Shown: positions 10,261-22,426 of the stretch, piece by piece | How positions within the stretch are numbered: the first letter of the stretch is position 1 | Layout of the letters: each line of letters begins with the position of its first letter | NCBI GenBank assembly: GCA_951394045.1 | Contig: OX595986.1 | Location: 2,447,534 to 2,511,533 of the forward strand | Length of the DNA: 64,000 nt | DNA from: Nitzschia sp. DOCU1 | Taxonomy: Eukaryota; Bacillariophyta; Bacillariophyceae; Bacillariales; Bacillariaceae | Direction of reading: 5' to 3' | The notes under the pieces: generated by a model | The model's database searches: none | The model's input: the letters and a program-made list of their open reading frames with translations, nothing else | Told to the model about the DNA's origin: nothing | Position numbers and translations under genes: made by a program

Positions 10261-10856
10261 TTACCCTTGAAATATTTGGCAAAGGTAGAGGGTACCATCC
10301 TCAGCCTTGTGGGTACCGATTCCCACACCAGTGTATCTTCGATCAAGAATATTGTTCTTATCTGCTATTGATGCCATCAAACCCTCCTGAATGTCATAAA
10401 GGTTCGACCCTCTTGCAACGTTGGAGCCTAGCCGCCGCACCATGCCTCCAACATCCTGTCGTACCCAAGACAATTCGGCATGAAAAAGTCGGTTTACTCT
10501 GGCCATGACAACAGCATGATCTTTTGCAATGGCGTCCAAAGTCGGATTTCGTGCCAAAGCTACCACGGACTTCTTTGTTTGTTCTGCATTGATCATGATA
10601 ACATTACTCGCAAAACCTCCGGAAGTCTTTGGTAGTTTACTGGATTTTACCATCGCCATTCCATACTGCTCACTTTCATCAAGAAGAAAAGCATTATTTG
10701 GCTTTCCCTGAACGGTGATTCCTCTCAGAACAAATTAAGGTGCATTCAAATTGTGGCCTTGGGATCCACTCGATTGCCAGCAACTTTGCCCTGATTCATT
10801 TCCAAAACAAACATAGTAAACCCCACCAACGCTATCAAAGACTGAGTCACCACCAT
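10261..10856 (-). pseudogene. CAP/SCP-like domain gene, apparently disrupted
   Basis: The open stretch 10261-10734 encodes a CAP (SCP/PR-1) type domain: NPTLDAIAKDHAVVMARVN near the start and YTGVGIGTHKAEDGTLYLC at the end. The usual HRxNIL segment reads DKNNIL, so the catalytic-type His is missing. Upstream in the same frame is a TAA (10735-10737); beyond it the frame reopens as GGVYYVCFGNESGQSCW. In a different frame an ATG at 10854-10856 starts a signal-peptide-like segment, MVVTQSLIALVGFTMFVLEM. I could not find a GT-AG intron that joins either upstream frame to the CAP frame. A single nonsense mutation, a frameshift or an unrecognised splice would each explain this, and I favour a decayed gene. 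CAP proteins are usually secreted. Confidence 0.45.
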
Positions 10857-12008
10857 CTTTGACCGCCCCCTTGACCTTTGCTGCCATGCACCATCGTTCT
10901 TCGTTTGATGATTCTGATCACAACTAGTTGATATAAAATAGAAATACATTCTTTGATTTGTTGTCTTGCCAGGTTTCAAAATGTGATGTTGTGCACGCGC
11001 AATGTATACAAAGCCATTTTCGTGGTCATGGCATACACCACCTCCATCTTCAACAATTCGATTCAAAGCCTTACAAACTGTCTTGTCAGAACATTCAATT
11101 AGATGTTCTGTCAATATGACGTTGCATAGTGCCTCTGGTGGCATCCATACTCCATTGAATTTTGGCAGCCGACCGACGGTGGCGCACAACGTGCCGCATT
11201 GTTCGAATGTCACCATATCTTTCTCAAAAATGAATATCTCAGAACTCTTTTTTGCATAAGCCTCTATCATAGTATTCAAAGCTCTGTGCAAAAAAGAGAT
11301 CTGAGATACAATGTTTGGATGAAGTAATGATCTATAGAATGGTGTCCATGGTCGGACCGAGATTTCGTTTCCGTGATAGCATCGAGCGAAAACATCATCG
11401 CGCCCAAAAAATGATTCCAAGTTTGACTAAATTGATTGCAATTATTCATGATTCAAAAGTTAATCCCGGGCGCGAGATGTTTGCGTGGAACTTGTGACCG
11501 CTAGAATCAATCATCACGAATTGCCCGGCTCTACCGGTAAATTGTCCGGCTCTACCGGTAATCTGTGTAGTGGATAATAGGAGAAAGATACCTTCATACT
11601 TTAAATGGTGTGATGTATTTAGGTGTGACCTATCTAAATGAAATTCCACTGCATCTCGCTTACGAGCCAACTCGAGCACGCTGACGAGGCAATATTAAAT
11701 TAATTAATGAGGAGAAGGGGCTTAGTAGTTCTATTATGCCAACCACGCACGAAATCACAGTCCATACCTGGTATCCGTTTCAGTCCGCAACTGCGAACTG
11801 TATGAAGTACAGGCAGTAGCTGATCGCCATGAAGCTATAACAGATCATGTCACGGCACTATAGTGTTTGCTGCCCCCTGGAGTACTACAGTAAAGCAAAA
11901 GATATATTACACGTCTTATCCTGATATCAGAATAACTAGTTCCCTGGCATTGTTGGTTGAGTCCGGTCAAGTTTCTTCTCGAGCGTGCAGCAGGTCGCTT
12001 GCGGTTGG
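10857..12008. other. Region with no confident gene
   Basis: About 1.15 kb. An open minus-strand frame runs from 11420 into the CAP region (with VEDGGGVCHDHENGFVYIA) but resembles nothing I recognise. At about 11523-11562 the unit CCGGCTCTACCGGTAA occurs twice in tandem, with spacer ATTGT. The remainder is AT-rich and featureless. Confidence 0.4.
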
Positions 12009-15000
12009 TTATCCATATCTTCCATTTTGATGCTCTGCTTGGAGCTTCATCCCCTCGTATTCTGCAGACGTCGTATGGGCGAAACTGATTGTTTCTTTTG
12101 GCTTCCTGCCGAGGAGACCTGCACGAATAAACATGCGATGCATATAATCTATGCGCTCATTTTCACTGTCGCTTCGTCTTTGGCGCATCTCCATATGGAG
12201 CGGGGATTTCGATTTCAACGGGTCCCCGGCTTCCTCTATCACAGGGCTCCGGTCCTGTAACGATTTATCGGCAGGCAAGGAGCTATCCACAGAAAACGCA
12301 GCTTTCACGGGCGCAACACTGCCAGATGGCCCAACGGTCAAAGCGTTCTGGAAAGGTTTCGGCCGTCCTTTTGATAATGATCTTTCATGCAACGGTTGCG
12401 GTTCCGGCGAAGCAGCAAAGTAATCTGCCTCGGACGGCCTGACGGAGTCATCCTTCTTTTCATCGTGGAGGTCGGAGTTCACCAGACGAAGCTTCCTTTC
12501 TTGGTCGACAGCGACCTCTGACTGCCTTGGCTGCGCCTTTTCGTCGTTGTCACCGCCTGTGGAACTGAAAGTTTCATCCGTGACATGATTTCGATTTAGA
12601 CGGTTCTTCTGCCAACTTGCAGGCACGACACGACCGCTTGACCTGGTTTGGGGCGGAATCTTCTCCGCACCTTCCACGGTCTTGGATGTATCAACGTCAG
12701 TAGCGCCTCGTTCCTCGCCCTTGACCCAAGAAGGACTCTTGATGCTCCCGCGAGACTGAACATTGTTGGGACGGTCTGAAACAGCAGCAGGGGTACCTTC
12801 ACTCGCGTTGACCATCTTTTTCTCACGATCACGCCAGCTTGCCAGTACACTGGACGCTCCTGAAGTCTTCTTTGGGTCGGCATCTGGACTTGCGGCGACG
12901 GCGTTTGTATTGTCAGGGAGAGAATCGGATACTGCCGCGGCATTGACAATCATTGTCGCAGGGGAATCTGTAGGTGCCTGCCTAAGATGGACGGCGTCGA
13001 AGGAGATCGATTCACGGATCTGACCATTCGATCGCAAATCTGCCCAAAACTCTTCGGTTGAACCTGGCTGTCCTACCACGGGGGCTTGATTTTTCGACCC
13101 AGAAACTCTGAATTCGCGGCCTTTCTGCCCTCCTAGAGTCTCATCTCGTGATAGAGTCTTCGATATCTTGCGCTGCGGCTGCTCGAATGCTGCCATTCGA
13201 GCTCTGATGCTCAAATTTGAACCTCCGCCATCTGTCAACGAGCCCCCCGTAGCCGCATTCATTTCACCAGTCTGCTGGTCAGATAGTAACGGCTCTGCTG
13301 TGGCAACCGTTGAAGAGCGATTTGTCGAAGCCTGCCAAATGGACTGGGGTTTTCGTTGGTTGTTTCCGCTGGCCCATGATGCTCTGACGTTGACCTCAGC
13401 CTTCGGAGTCTGTGTACTTTCCACTCCTCCGCGATGAGATTCAAAGCTCGAAATCCTCACTGCCACATCCGATTTCTTCCTCGAAACTTCTGCCGGCTGC
13501 TTTACCGAGCCGCTCGCCTCCTGAAGGGACTTCCTGTTCTCCCGGGAAGTCTTCACCTCAACTTCGTCTCGGTTGTGTTCGTCTTGCGTGAACGATGTGT
13601 CTCGTTGTGCCGTATACAATTCAACTGATCGGGGCGTGGAACCTTTCCAGATGGGCTGTGTTCTTCCTTGTGCCTTTACACCGGCTCCTGATGTTCCATT
13701 GGTGTTTGCGTCCAAGCGATTCTGTGCGTTTCCGGCAGTAATGCGATGAGAGTCCACGGTCGATTTCGTCACCGCAGTACCCGCTTTCTTCCACTGCGCT
13801 TCTGGCTGTTTCAACGTCGAGCGGCTGTGCCCCTGCAGAGATAGGTCTTTGTCCTTTGGGTACGTGGTCACCTCGGCTTCCCGTCGTGTCATTGCGTTGT
13901 GCTTGTTCATTTGTTCCCGTTGCCTATGATAAATAGAAACTCTGCCATTCGATTTTTCTGGTGTGCGTGGGGCGCCTGAGAACTTGTGGGTCGTTTCTGC
14001 TTTCTCGTCGCTACCCCTTTCCAAATGCGAAGTCTTGTAAGTATTGTTGACTGGAGATGGGATGCTTTGCTTCAAAAAAGCCGTATGGTGGTGGTAGTCA
14101 TTTGGAAGTTTGTATGGCGACTCGGGAGACTGCAATTTCAACTGACGAGTTCGTCTCTTCTCTTGAAGAACGGACGTTTGGATATTACTTGCGCGGATCC
14201 ACGAACGAAGAATTCGCCTCGTGACCCATCCTCGTACCACACTTTGCACCAGCAAGATATCTTCGTAGGCTCGGAGAAATGCCATTTCACATTTGAAGCA
14301 CCTCCACTGTGCCTGAATGAGCGTGGCCGCATCATGTTCAATCATTTCGGAATGTTCTTCGTAGACACTACTTGCCATCATCTTCCGAACGTGGTAACCT
14401 CGATAAGCTGCCTGGATGGCAACAACACAATACATAGACGTCGCAAACGCATCGTAGGCTTGCTTTCCGCGGGCAAGCGCTTGCAATTTTGTCACACATC
14501 GCCGCAGGAAACTGAATTCTTTACGGCCGCAGTAGTTGCGAAACGCAGTTTGTATAATCCTAGCGCAGTAATTGTCCACTGCAATACAATCTCTGGCGTA
14601 CCACCCCCGAAAGGTGGCTTGGATCTGAGTGGCGGCAAGGTAGAACATGTCTAAATTCCTTCCAGCCGCCTTACGAGTAGAAATATTCGATCGTATGTGG
14701 CGCTTCCCGACTTCCACAGCCCGTTGCATTCGTCGTTGTTCGGAACGTCTAAATGTGCCGCGGCGCTCTTCTTGCAATTTCCGAACCTTCAGCTTGGCTA
14801 AGAACTGTCTTGCAGCCGTCTGGACCACAACGGACGCAACTGACTCAATGAAATCCGAATAGGCAGCAGATATTTGTCCTGATTCGCTGTCCGTCTTCGA
14901 TACCTGCAAAGGGCGCACACAATTTAGACGAAATAGACCATGAATGTCACGCGTCTACTCGGCATACTTACAGCATTTTCCACCAGAAATGCACGCTGAA

Positions 15001-17552
15001 ACTCCTCAGGGATGTTGCGCTCAAATATCGATGTGCTGTTGCCTGCAGGTAGGTTACCATCCTCAGCATCGAAACTATTGATGGGTGATAATTCATGCCC
15101 ATCTTTGTCAACAAAGACCATTTCCCTTGGATTCTCTGAAATGAATTGACTCCGAGATTCTGGTTGCACTGAGATCCGTACAGTTTTTGCATGCGTTCCC
15201 TCTGATGCATAGTCTACACCCCCACGCTGTCGAATGCGGCCACTCCTTAGAATGGACTTTGGTCTTTCACTTGATATGCGGCGCGGTGTTGGCAATTGGT
15301 GCAACTCATCGCTCCAGCGGACATTTGAGTTTGGAAAGTCGGCTACTGAAGTGGGTGAAATCTTGGAAACTCGATGGCCATCATATTCTTCGATATAGTC
15401 AGGCGCTCCTGAAGCCGATCCTGGAGCGTCGGGTTTTTTCGGGGCGTAGTAATCCATGTCCAATCCTGGAGGATTGTTCAAAAGCGATGACGGCATGTAA
15501 GCCGCACGGACATTTGTCCTGACCTCACTACGAAAGTTCATCTCCTCTCTGGAGGAAGTCGCACGTGGAGGCTGCGCTGTCAGCGAATGATCGGGGCCCC
15601 GTCGTGGGTTCTCTGGACGACTCTTTCGGGGTTCAGGAGTCAAAAATTCCATTTGGTGTCGATCGCCAGTCTCATTTGTCGTGTAACCAGATGCTAGCCG
15701 TGATGCATCGTCATATGATGGAAGGTCACTGGAACTGCTCATGCTCATGGACGCGGTCATTGGTGTTATGGGTGACGTAAAATCGGGAAAGGCGCCGTCT
15801 TTGCGCCGAGGATACTTGGTACGTGAAGATTCCGGATGAGTCCTTGGTGTAGATTGCATGGCATTGGCTTCCTCCACAGAGTCATCGCGGATGCCCATTC
15901 TCTTGGAATAAACTGGAACGTGTCTCACGGCGGACTGCGTCCCACCCCCCGAACCTTGCGGTATCGTTCCCCCTGATGGCTGCATCTCCTCAAAATCTTC
16001 ATATTGCTCTCTACTCATATCACCACTGGAAGGAAAGTGTTCCTCAAAGCCATTATCCAGTTGCGCTGAATCGTCTTCCTCGCCCGAGGAATAATCGTGG
16101 CGTGGAGGCAATCGACTGGGGGGATCCAGTTGTCGCCCCCGCATCGGCGGGTCTAACTTGTAGGAAGTGTTACCATCCTCCATTGACTCTTCGTTCGATA
16201 TGTCCCTTTCACCGTGGGGTATTCTAGTAGTAGTAGGATTGCTCGGATATCCATATCGCGCCGAAACGGCCTGACGGGGAGGCGACGGAAAGGCACCTAT
16301 GCTATCCTGACTGTGGTCTCGACTGGGGGATGGAGATCTCGACCTAGATTTCGACAAGGAAGGGATAATCTTCCACCTTCGACTCGTTGACGATTTTTGA
16401 TTCCGAATTCGATTGACCTGTGGAGATGCAAACGTTAGTTTCACATCTCCTGGCAAAAAAAGAGACGACGGCTCCTTGACTTACCATGGAATTTCGCCAT
16501 CCCCTCGTTTCGGGTGCCGACTTTGGTGCAGTATCGTAGCCAGGTTCGGGGGAAGGATCGGGACTCACAGAACGGGTATTCATAGACCGACCTCGCGAAG
16601 CACTGTTGCTCTGTGGATCGTGTGAGATAGGTGGGGCAGGGTTCCAACCCCGAGTAGCAATACTCGGCGATGGCGGTTCGTACTGTTCCACGGTCACTGG
16701 CGAGGCTGCACTTTCACGAGGCAATCCGCTAGGATAATCGTCATTGTTTCGCCTGGATGAATTTTGTAGCAGCTGTCGACTCGAATGAGGAGGGAACAAA
16801 CTCGAAGGCAGATTGACAATACGTTTTCGCTGCTTTTTAGATTTTCGCCTTTCGTTTGTTTGATCCCTTCGTTTCTTTTGCAATAACTCTTGCTGACTCA
16901 AACCGGTACCGAAACTTGACTCTTCCTCTCCAAACATGATCAAGTAGTCATTGGCGTTTTGCTGTCGGGGAGCCCCAGCGGCAGAAGGATACGAAGGAGG
17001 CTTGGAAGTTGTTTGCATTATTGGACTCGTATATCGCAAGCTCTCATATGGATCCACCATCCCCGGTGGTGTTCGAGCAGCTCCACCCCCAGTCCCTCTA
17101 TAGGATGGAGGAGACAAGGATCGCCCCGTTCGTTCAAACTCTGTTTTGTAGAATCCCACTGGTTTTGGTAATTGAGACGGATATTGTGGCCCCGTACTAT
17201 CGTACGTAACCCGTGCTATCGACTCATCGGTGGTAGGATAAAACATATTGAAGGCCTGCTGCGATCGATGACTGCTGGACAAATCCGCACTGGAAGTCGC
17301 TCTTATTTCAGGGAACTCTTGAACCGCTCTTCTGCTGGCAGTTCGATATTGAGGACGAGCCGCATCTGCACTCCTTGACCGCATGGGGCGTTGTTGTTGA
17401 TGCAAACGAGTCGAGTTTGGGTTGACATAATCCCTAGTCATGGCCCGTGCTCGCTGTCGATATCTCTCTTCCCATGCCGAGCTGTTGTCCTGGTAACCAG
17501 GATAACTGGGAGCCGATGAAATGCGATGTCGCCTGGTATCAGAAGACATCAT
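12009..17552 (-). CDS. Large IQ-motif (calmodulin-binding) protein, three exons
   Basis: Three minus-strand exons, 17552-16485, 16417-14972 and 14903-12009, join in phase 0 to give about 1802 residues. Intron 1 (67 nt) is GTAAGT...CCACAG and intron 2 (68 nt) is GTAAGT...TTGCAG. The joins read RNSM/VNRIRNQ and VENA/VSKTDSES. Exons 1 and 2 are disordered and rich in Ser, Arg and Pro. The start of exon 3 carries about seven tandem IQ-like motifs, including ATQIQATFRGWYAR, ARIIQTAFRNYCGRK, VVAIQAAYRGYHVRK and VQSVVRGWVTRR, the typical calmodulin or myosin-light-chain binding spacing. The C-terminal ~700 residues are again low complexity. There is no motor or kinase domain. A calcium-responsive scaffold role is inferred from the IQ array only. 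Confidence 0.78.
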
Positions 17553-18158
17553 GCCAAGGCTTGACGTGGCCAGCTAGTCTTAAGAATAACAACCCTTTCA
17601 CAACCCCCACTGAAGTTATTTAAATTTCCAGCAAGCCTCTTTCAAGGAGCCCAATGTGCCTTGATGATGAGGTGCTGCTGCCAAGAGAATTATTGAATGA
17701 GGTTCCTTCCTCTCACACTGTCGGTGCATCGATGCACCTCCTTGAAATGGCTTGCGCCCCATTCCCGTCGTCTTCAAAAAAAAAGGTGGCCTCCGAGGGG
17801 ACAGCCCGGTGGATGCACATTCATCCGTTGGATCCTGTTTTTAGGTAAGTGGACGCAATGCCCGCGCCTCACACTTATTTTGAGAAAATTCTTTTATTCG
17901 AACATGAATAAAATTCAATGATCCGAGTCGTATGGATGGGAGCTGGCTGAGATTGACACATAGTCAAGACTGCGTCAAAATTTTCGCGCGCAACAGCATG
18001 GTCGTTTTGAATCGCTCAAGTCAAAACCTGGCTTTCTTGCCGCACCAAGAATTCCTTCCACCTCGATTTATTTCGTATGGTCGGCGTTGTCTTGATCGTC
18101 GTCCAAACATACCTCTACCGATAGAGGTAGTCATACGAGAAGACAGCAATTGACAACA
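17553..18158. promoter_or_regulatory. Divergent intergenic region with hairpin-forming site
   Basis: About 600 bp between the starts of the IQ gene and the P450 gene, presumably carrying both promoters. A perfect 8-bp inverted repeat with 4-nt loop (TACCTCTA-CCGA-TAGAGGTA, 18110-18129) lies 29 bp before the P450 ATG. A run of nine A residues occurs near 17777. Confidence 0.4.
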
Positions 18159-19697
18159 ATGGTAACCGTCCCATCCTTTTGGAAGAGCAGAGAATCACCA
18201 ATCGAGGGAGTCCCCGTCGTTCCGAATGGATCATGGCTCGCCGGTCATCTTCACTTGCTGCAAGAAGCTGACTTTATCAAGTCCATTCGACAATTCAGCG
18301 TCGAACATGCGGACGAGCAAGGGAGATGTACCTTTTGGATGGGACCCACCACGCCGAGTTTGTCTGTCACCAAACTGGAAGATGTTCAAACCTTGCTCAA
18401 AGTATCGTCGCATCGGGAATTATTCCCTGTTATGCGATTGCACATGACCAAGTTCTTTGGGAGGTACAACATTGCAGTCCTAACAGGAAACGAGTGGAAA
18501 TCAAAACGGGCCGCAATCGTCAAGGCACTGCATGGTAGAAAAGTACTCGAGAACAATGAAAATGCCTTTCGACAAGCAGCCGAGACACTTGTCCAGTCGA
18601 TTGAAGAACACGATGTGGACTATGTGAAAGATATTTTGCATTTGATGAAACTCTTGACCATGGATGCCTTTGGCTTGGCAAGTCTGAGCCGGGATTTTGG
18701 ATGCTGTAAGCATCTCAAACCGACGCAAGTGATGAAAGACTTTGAATATATCTCGTCCGAAGTCATGCGGCGCATCAATAGAGATATTTTCAACCCTGCC
18801 TCACATGTTTATGAACTGCCGACGGCAGCCAACAAGAAGCATCGGGCTATTACGCAACGCATGTCCAACTATATCATGGAGATTATTGACGAACGAAGAG
18901 CTTTGATGGCGCATACTAACAATGTGGACGAAGTGCCACAAGATTTATTAACGTCATTGGTCGAAGAGGCAATCCCGGACGACGATGGATTAAATGAGGA
19001 TGCCATGGAACAAATGCTGGCGGATACAATCAAGAGCCTTCTGTTTGCAGGATACGAGACATCGAGTGTGACATTGACCTACGTGCTATATCTCCTATCG
19101 AAACATAAAGATGTGGAGAAGCGATGTGTGGAAGAAATTGCGGCACAACCTGAACAATACGTGTATTTGGAGGCCGTCGTCAAGGAGACATTGCGGCTCT
19201 ACCCACCAGTTATATCCACGACGCGGTCGCTGGAGCGAGATGTACGCTTTGGAAATTTACATGTCCCAAGTGGAATGTATCTGTACTTTCCCATCTGGGT
19301 CATTCAACGGGACGCTCGAAACTTTCCGGAACCGCTCAAATTCCTACCGGAACGATGGGCTCGATTCGATGAAACTTCTGGAGTTTGGGTGAACCGAAAC
19401 TATGGAGAAGACATAGACTTTGAAGGTGTTCCTATTGGAAACCCCAAGGCCTTTGTAGCCTTTTCAGCGGGGGCTCGATCTTGTGCCGGGCAGCGATTTG
19501 CCCTCCAGGAAATGACCATTCTTTTGTCCATTCTTTTATACAGTTTCAAGTTTGAAGCACCCAAAGATTACACATTGAAACCCTATCGAGAGGGGTTTGT
19601 TCAAAGCCCAAAAGGAGGACTTCCAATGAGAATTAAGCGCCGCCCGACTCCCAATGTGGCGGTACAAGGGGAGTATCTGGTATACGGTGCATCGTAG
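18159..19697 (+). CDS. Cytochrome P450
   Basis: A 512-residue P450 with every hallmark. The I-helix oxygen-binding segment is LFAGYETSSVTLTY, the K-helix ExxR is EAVVKETLRLYPP, the PERF-region motif is FLPERWARF, and the heme-binding loop is FSAGARSCAGQRF with the proximal Cys. The enzyme should be a heme monooxygenase; the substrate cannot be read from sequence. The first ATG of the frame is at 18159. The protein begins almost directly with the proline-rich hinge (PIEGVPVVPNGSWLAGH) and lacks the usual N-terminal membrane helix. Either an upstream exon is missing from this reading or the enzyme is anchored differently. The neighbouring genes suggest no pathway. Confidence 0.9.
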   Translation: MVTVPSFWKSRESPIEGVPVVPNGSWLAGHLHLLQEADFIKSIRQFSVEHADEQGRCTFWMGPTTPSLSVTKLEDVQTLLKVSSHRELFPVMRLHMTKFFGRYNIAVLTGNEWKSKRAAIVKALHGRKVLENNENAFRQAAETLVQSIEEHDVDYVKDILHLMKLLTMDAFGLASLSRDFGCCKHLKPTQVMKDFEYISSEVMRRINRDIFNPASHVYELPTAANKKHRAITQRMSNYIMEIIDERRALMAHTNNVDEVPQDLLTSLVEEAIPDDDGLNEDAMEQMLADTIKSLLFAGYETSSVTLTYVLYLLSKHKDVEKRCVEEIAAQPEQYVYLEAVVKETLRLYPPVISTTRSLERDVRFGNLHVPSGMYLYFPIWVIQRDARNFPEPLKFLPERWARFDETSGVWVNRNYGEDIDFEGVPIGNPKAFVAFSAGARSCAGQRFALQEMTILLSILLYSFKFEAPKDYTLKPYREGFVQSPKGGLPMRIKRRPTPNVAVQGEYLVYGAS

Positions 19698-20543
19698 GAT
19701 TTGGGCCTTCAAGAACTTTTGGCTTAGCGCTGCCTTTTATTACAATTTTTCTTCATGGGGGATGCTGGATGCTGGATTCTGGATGCTTTTGGATATCTAT
19801 CTGGCTGACCGCAAAGCTCAGTACTGTCGGCCAAGAACGCAAAACGATCTGGTGGTGCTCTCTCCTCTGAAACGGTTATACCGGCTCTCCAGGCGGCAGC
19901 CGCCCGCAAGAGCTCCGCGATTGGAGGAAAGTGGAATCAAGCGATAGGGAGATGAAGTATGTTGAAGGCTCAACTATTAAATTTTCGAAACAGCAGGATT
20001 GCGCAGCTGTATGATCCCGCAGCATGAAGATCCGCCCCATTTGATATAGACTATTCGATTACGACCAGAAACAATGTGCAATATCTAACTTATTAGAGTA
20101 GCCCTCCTGTTGGCATGAACATCGCATCGGCTAGATCAAACATAAAAATTGGCAGTCTTTGGCTGCTGGCCGCAAGAAAGCTGGGTCTCGGTCGGAGTGA
20201 ATCAGGGTATGATTGATTCGAGTACTTCCTGTGTACCACCGGTACAATTGGATTGAAGTCTCACCGGGCGCTCATCATGTCGTTGTTGGGGTATACTTAT
20301 TCGTGTATGAATAGTTATTATATTGTTTTCAATAAGTACTCAAGTCAAATCTTCTGCTTCCTCTTTCTAAGTAACCTTGAGGCCGTTTCTTTTTGTTGGA
20401 TAGCATCCGGTCCCACGACGGTTCTGGATTTTGAAGAGACACCCTTCACCAATAGCAGAAGCACGAGGTACCTTCTCACTTTAATTGCGTCAATCAAACA
20501 TTCTTGAGAAATAATAGATTCCACCAACACGAGAGTCTTCGAC
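19698..20543. other. Intergenic region
   Basis: About 850 bp between same-strand genes. A GGATGCTGGATGCTGGATTCTGGATGC-type short tandem repeat is present near 19760-19790. No supported gene or RNA was seen. Confidence 0.4.
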
Positions 20544-22426
20544 ATGACGAATAGATCGCTAGTTTCGGCTCTACTTATTGCGGGAGGGATACGTTCAGCC
20601 TCCTCCGGTGTTCAGACTTGGATTGCAGGGTATGATCCCATAACATCTGTGAACGACCATGCAGCAATCGATTTGGATGTACGAGAGCTTGAAAAATGGC
20701 TAGACGTGGGAATTTTTCAACAGGCACAAAGGATCTATATGAGAGGCGCTCATTCCAAGTCAATTGCACAGTTAAAACTCGTGGACGCGGAACCACCGTT
20801 GGAACCTCTTCCAGCCGGCACCCTTGTTTTTGGCACCTCGACTATCGGCGGTGGCGTGCAAGGTCGACTGACCACAGAGACGTTCTGGACTGCCAATGAT
20901 GAAGAAGTTATTCTAATGGTAGAATACGATCGTGACAAGAGTCCCGATTTGAAATCATACTGCCAAGTGGGAGCCCTAGCTGTCACACAGTCCGCTTGGC
21001 AGGAAGGCTGTGAGTCGAATCATCGTCTTGGTCAAAATGGCTTTTTGTAATGTGCTCATGCTTTACTTTATGATACGTTACAGGTTTCATGAACTCCGGC
21101 GAAATTCACGTTCTTCACTACTCCCGAAATACCCCTGCGTACGTATATAAATATGTTTACGACGTAGACCTCGACAACGTCAACGGGCGTACGCTTGCAG
21201 GATTTTCGACAGACGCGTTCCAAGAAATGTGGAACTGTACAAACTGCCCTTACAAGACTTTTAACAAATTTGTCGAATATTATGGTGCGCCGGACTATGG
21301 TGACAAAATGATTAAGGCCGCCTTCAACGCAGAGCAAACCGAATTTCGCTACGGCAGCTTGGACTTTACCAATGAACCAAAGACGAGCAGATGTGGTAAG
21401 AACGGCCGGCATCTTCTTCTATCTAGCCTATCTGATGAGTCTGTTCTCACCCCGTTGTGTCTGCATGCAACAGAGGCCGTCAAAATCGCAGCGAAATTCG
21501 TTAACGTTTGGATGTATGTGATTCGGATGATGGAATATGCCTTGGATCGGTGCGAGGAGCCTTGCAAAAAGCCTGGAAACGTTTTGTATGATCAAAGGGC
21601 CCTGTGTGATGATTCACCTGTGCGTGCCTGGGATCAAGCGGTGGCTTTCTACGCTGGTAGTTTGGAGGGTGATAGTGGCGTGGGAGAAGGACTTTTGTTG
21701 TTTGATTTGGCTGATCGAATGTGCCCCAGATTCTTGAGCTGTGGGGACGACGCTGACTTGCGATTTGGGGTGTCTTACGTCAACAATATGGTCATAAACG
21801 AGTTCATGAATGGCCAAGTCCATGTATTGAAGCGGGATTGCCAGGCGGTACGGCAGTCGAAGAATCAGATTGAAAAATTGATGGCGGTTCCACTCATTCA
21901 GGCGACGCTTCTGAACACATACGAACAATCTTATAGCCAAGGGAGAACCCCCGAAGAAGACTCCCGCATGGCCGTTGAAAGTGCTATCTATGCTGCAACT
22001 GTCTTACCTCTGGTTCATGATTGCAGCCCAAAGGATGCAGATGTCATATACCAAAACTTCCGTTTCGGGGGAGAGAACAACGAAACTGTGACACCCGACT
22101 ACAAATCCGTGAAGGAGGCATTTGAACGCAATTACAAATGCATGGGCGTTGCATGTAAAGCCGTTGGTGGTATTTGGAATGGTCGAGAGTATTTTCCGTA
22201 CGCGGATCCCTGTCAGGATGACATTGAGACCGAGGATTCTGAACGCCGGTTGCAGATCGGCTTGGTAACAATCTCGATCGGATTTGCATTGGTTTTGAGT
22301 GCCTTGATCTATTTGATCTACCATCGCTTTAAAGATGACAATGAGGCAGTATCTGAAATTAACGACCGAGAACCAAGTCACATCCCCCCTGGCAATCTCC
22401 AGTCGTCCTCTCGAGAGCTCGACTAA
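20544..22426 (+). CDS. FEA1/phytotransferrin-like type I membrane protein, three exons
   Basis: Exons 20544-21009, 21084-21395 and 21474-22426 give about 576 residues. Intron 1 (74 nt) is GTGAGT...TTACAG and contains the stop of the first open frame. Intron 2 (78 nt) is GTAAGA...CAACAG; it is a multiple of three with no stop, so it is easily read through by mistake. Both are phase 1. The protein has a signal peptide (MTNRSLVSALLIAGG), a Cys-rich ectodomain with AWDQAVAFYAGSLEG and LADRMCPRFLSCG, and one C-terminal transmembrane helix (IGLVTISIGFALVLSALIYLIY) with a short cytoplasmic tail. Repeat organisation and topology resemble the FEA1/phytotransferrin proteins of algae, which act in surface iron uptake. 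The family call is from pattern memory and the function is inferred. Confidence 0.6.
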
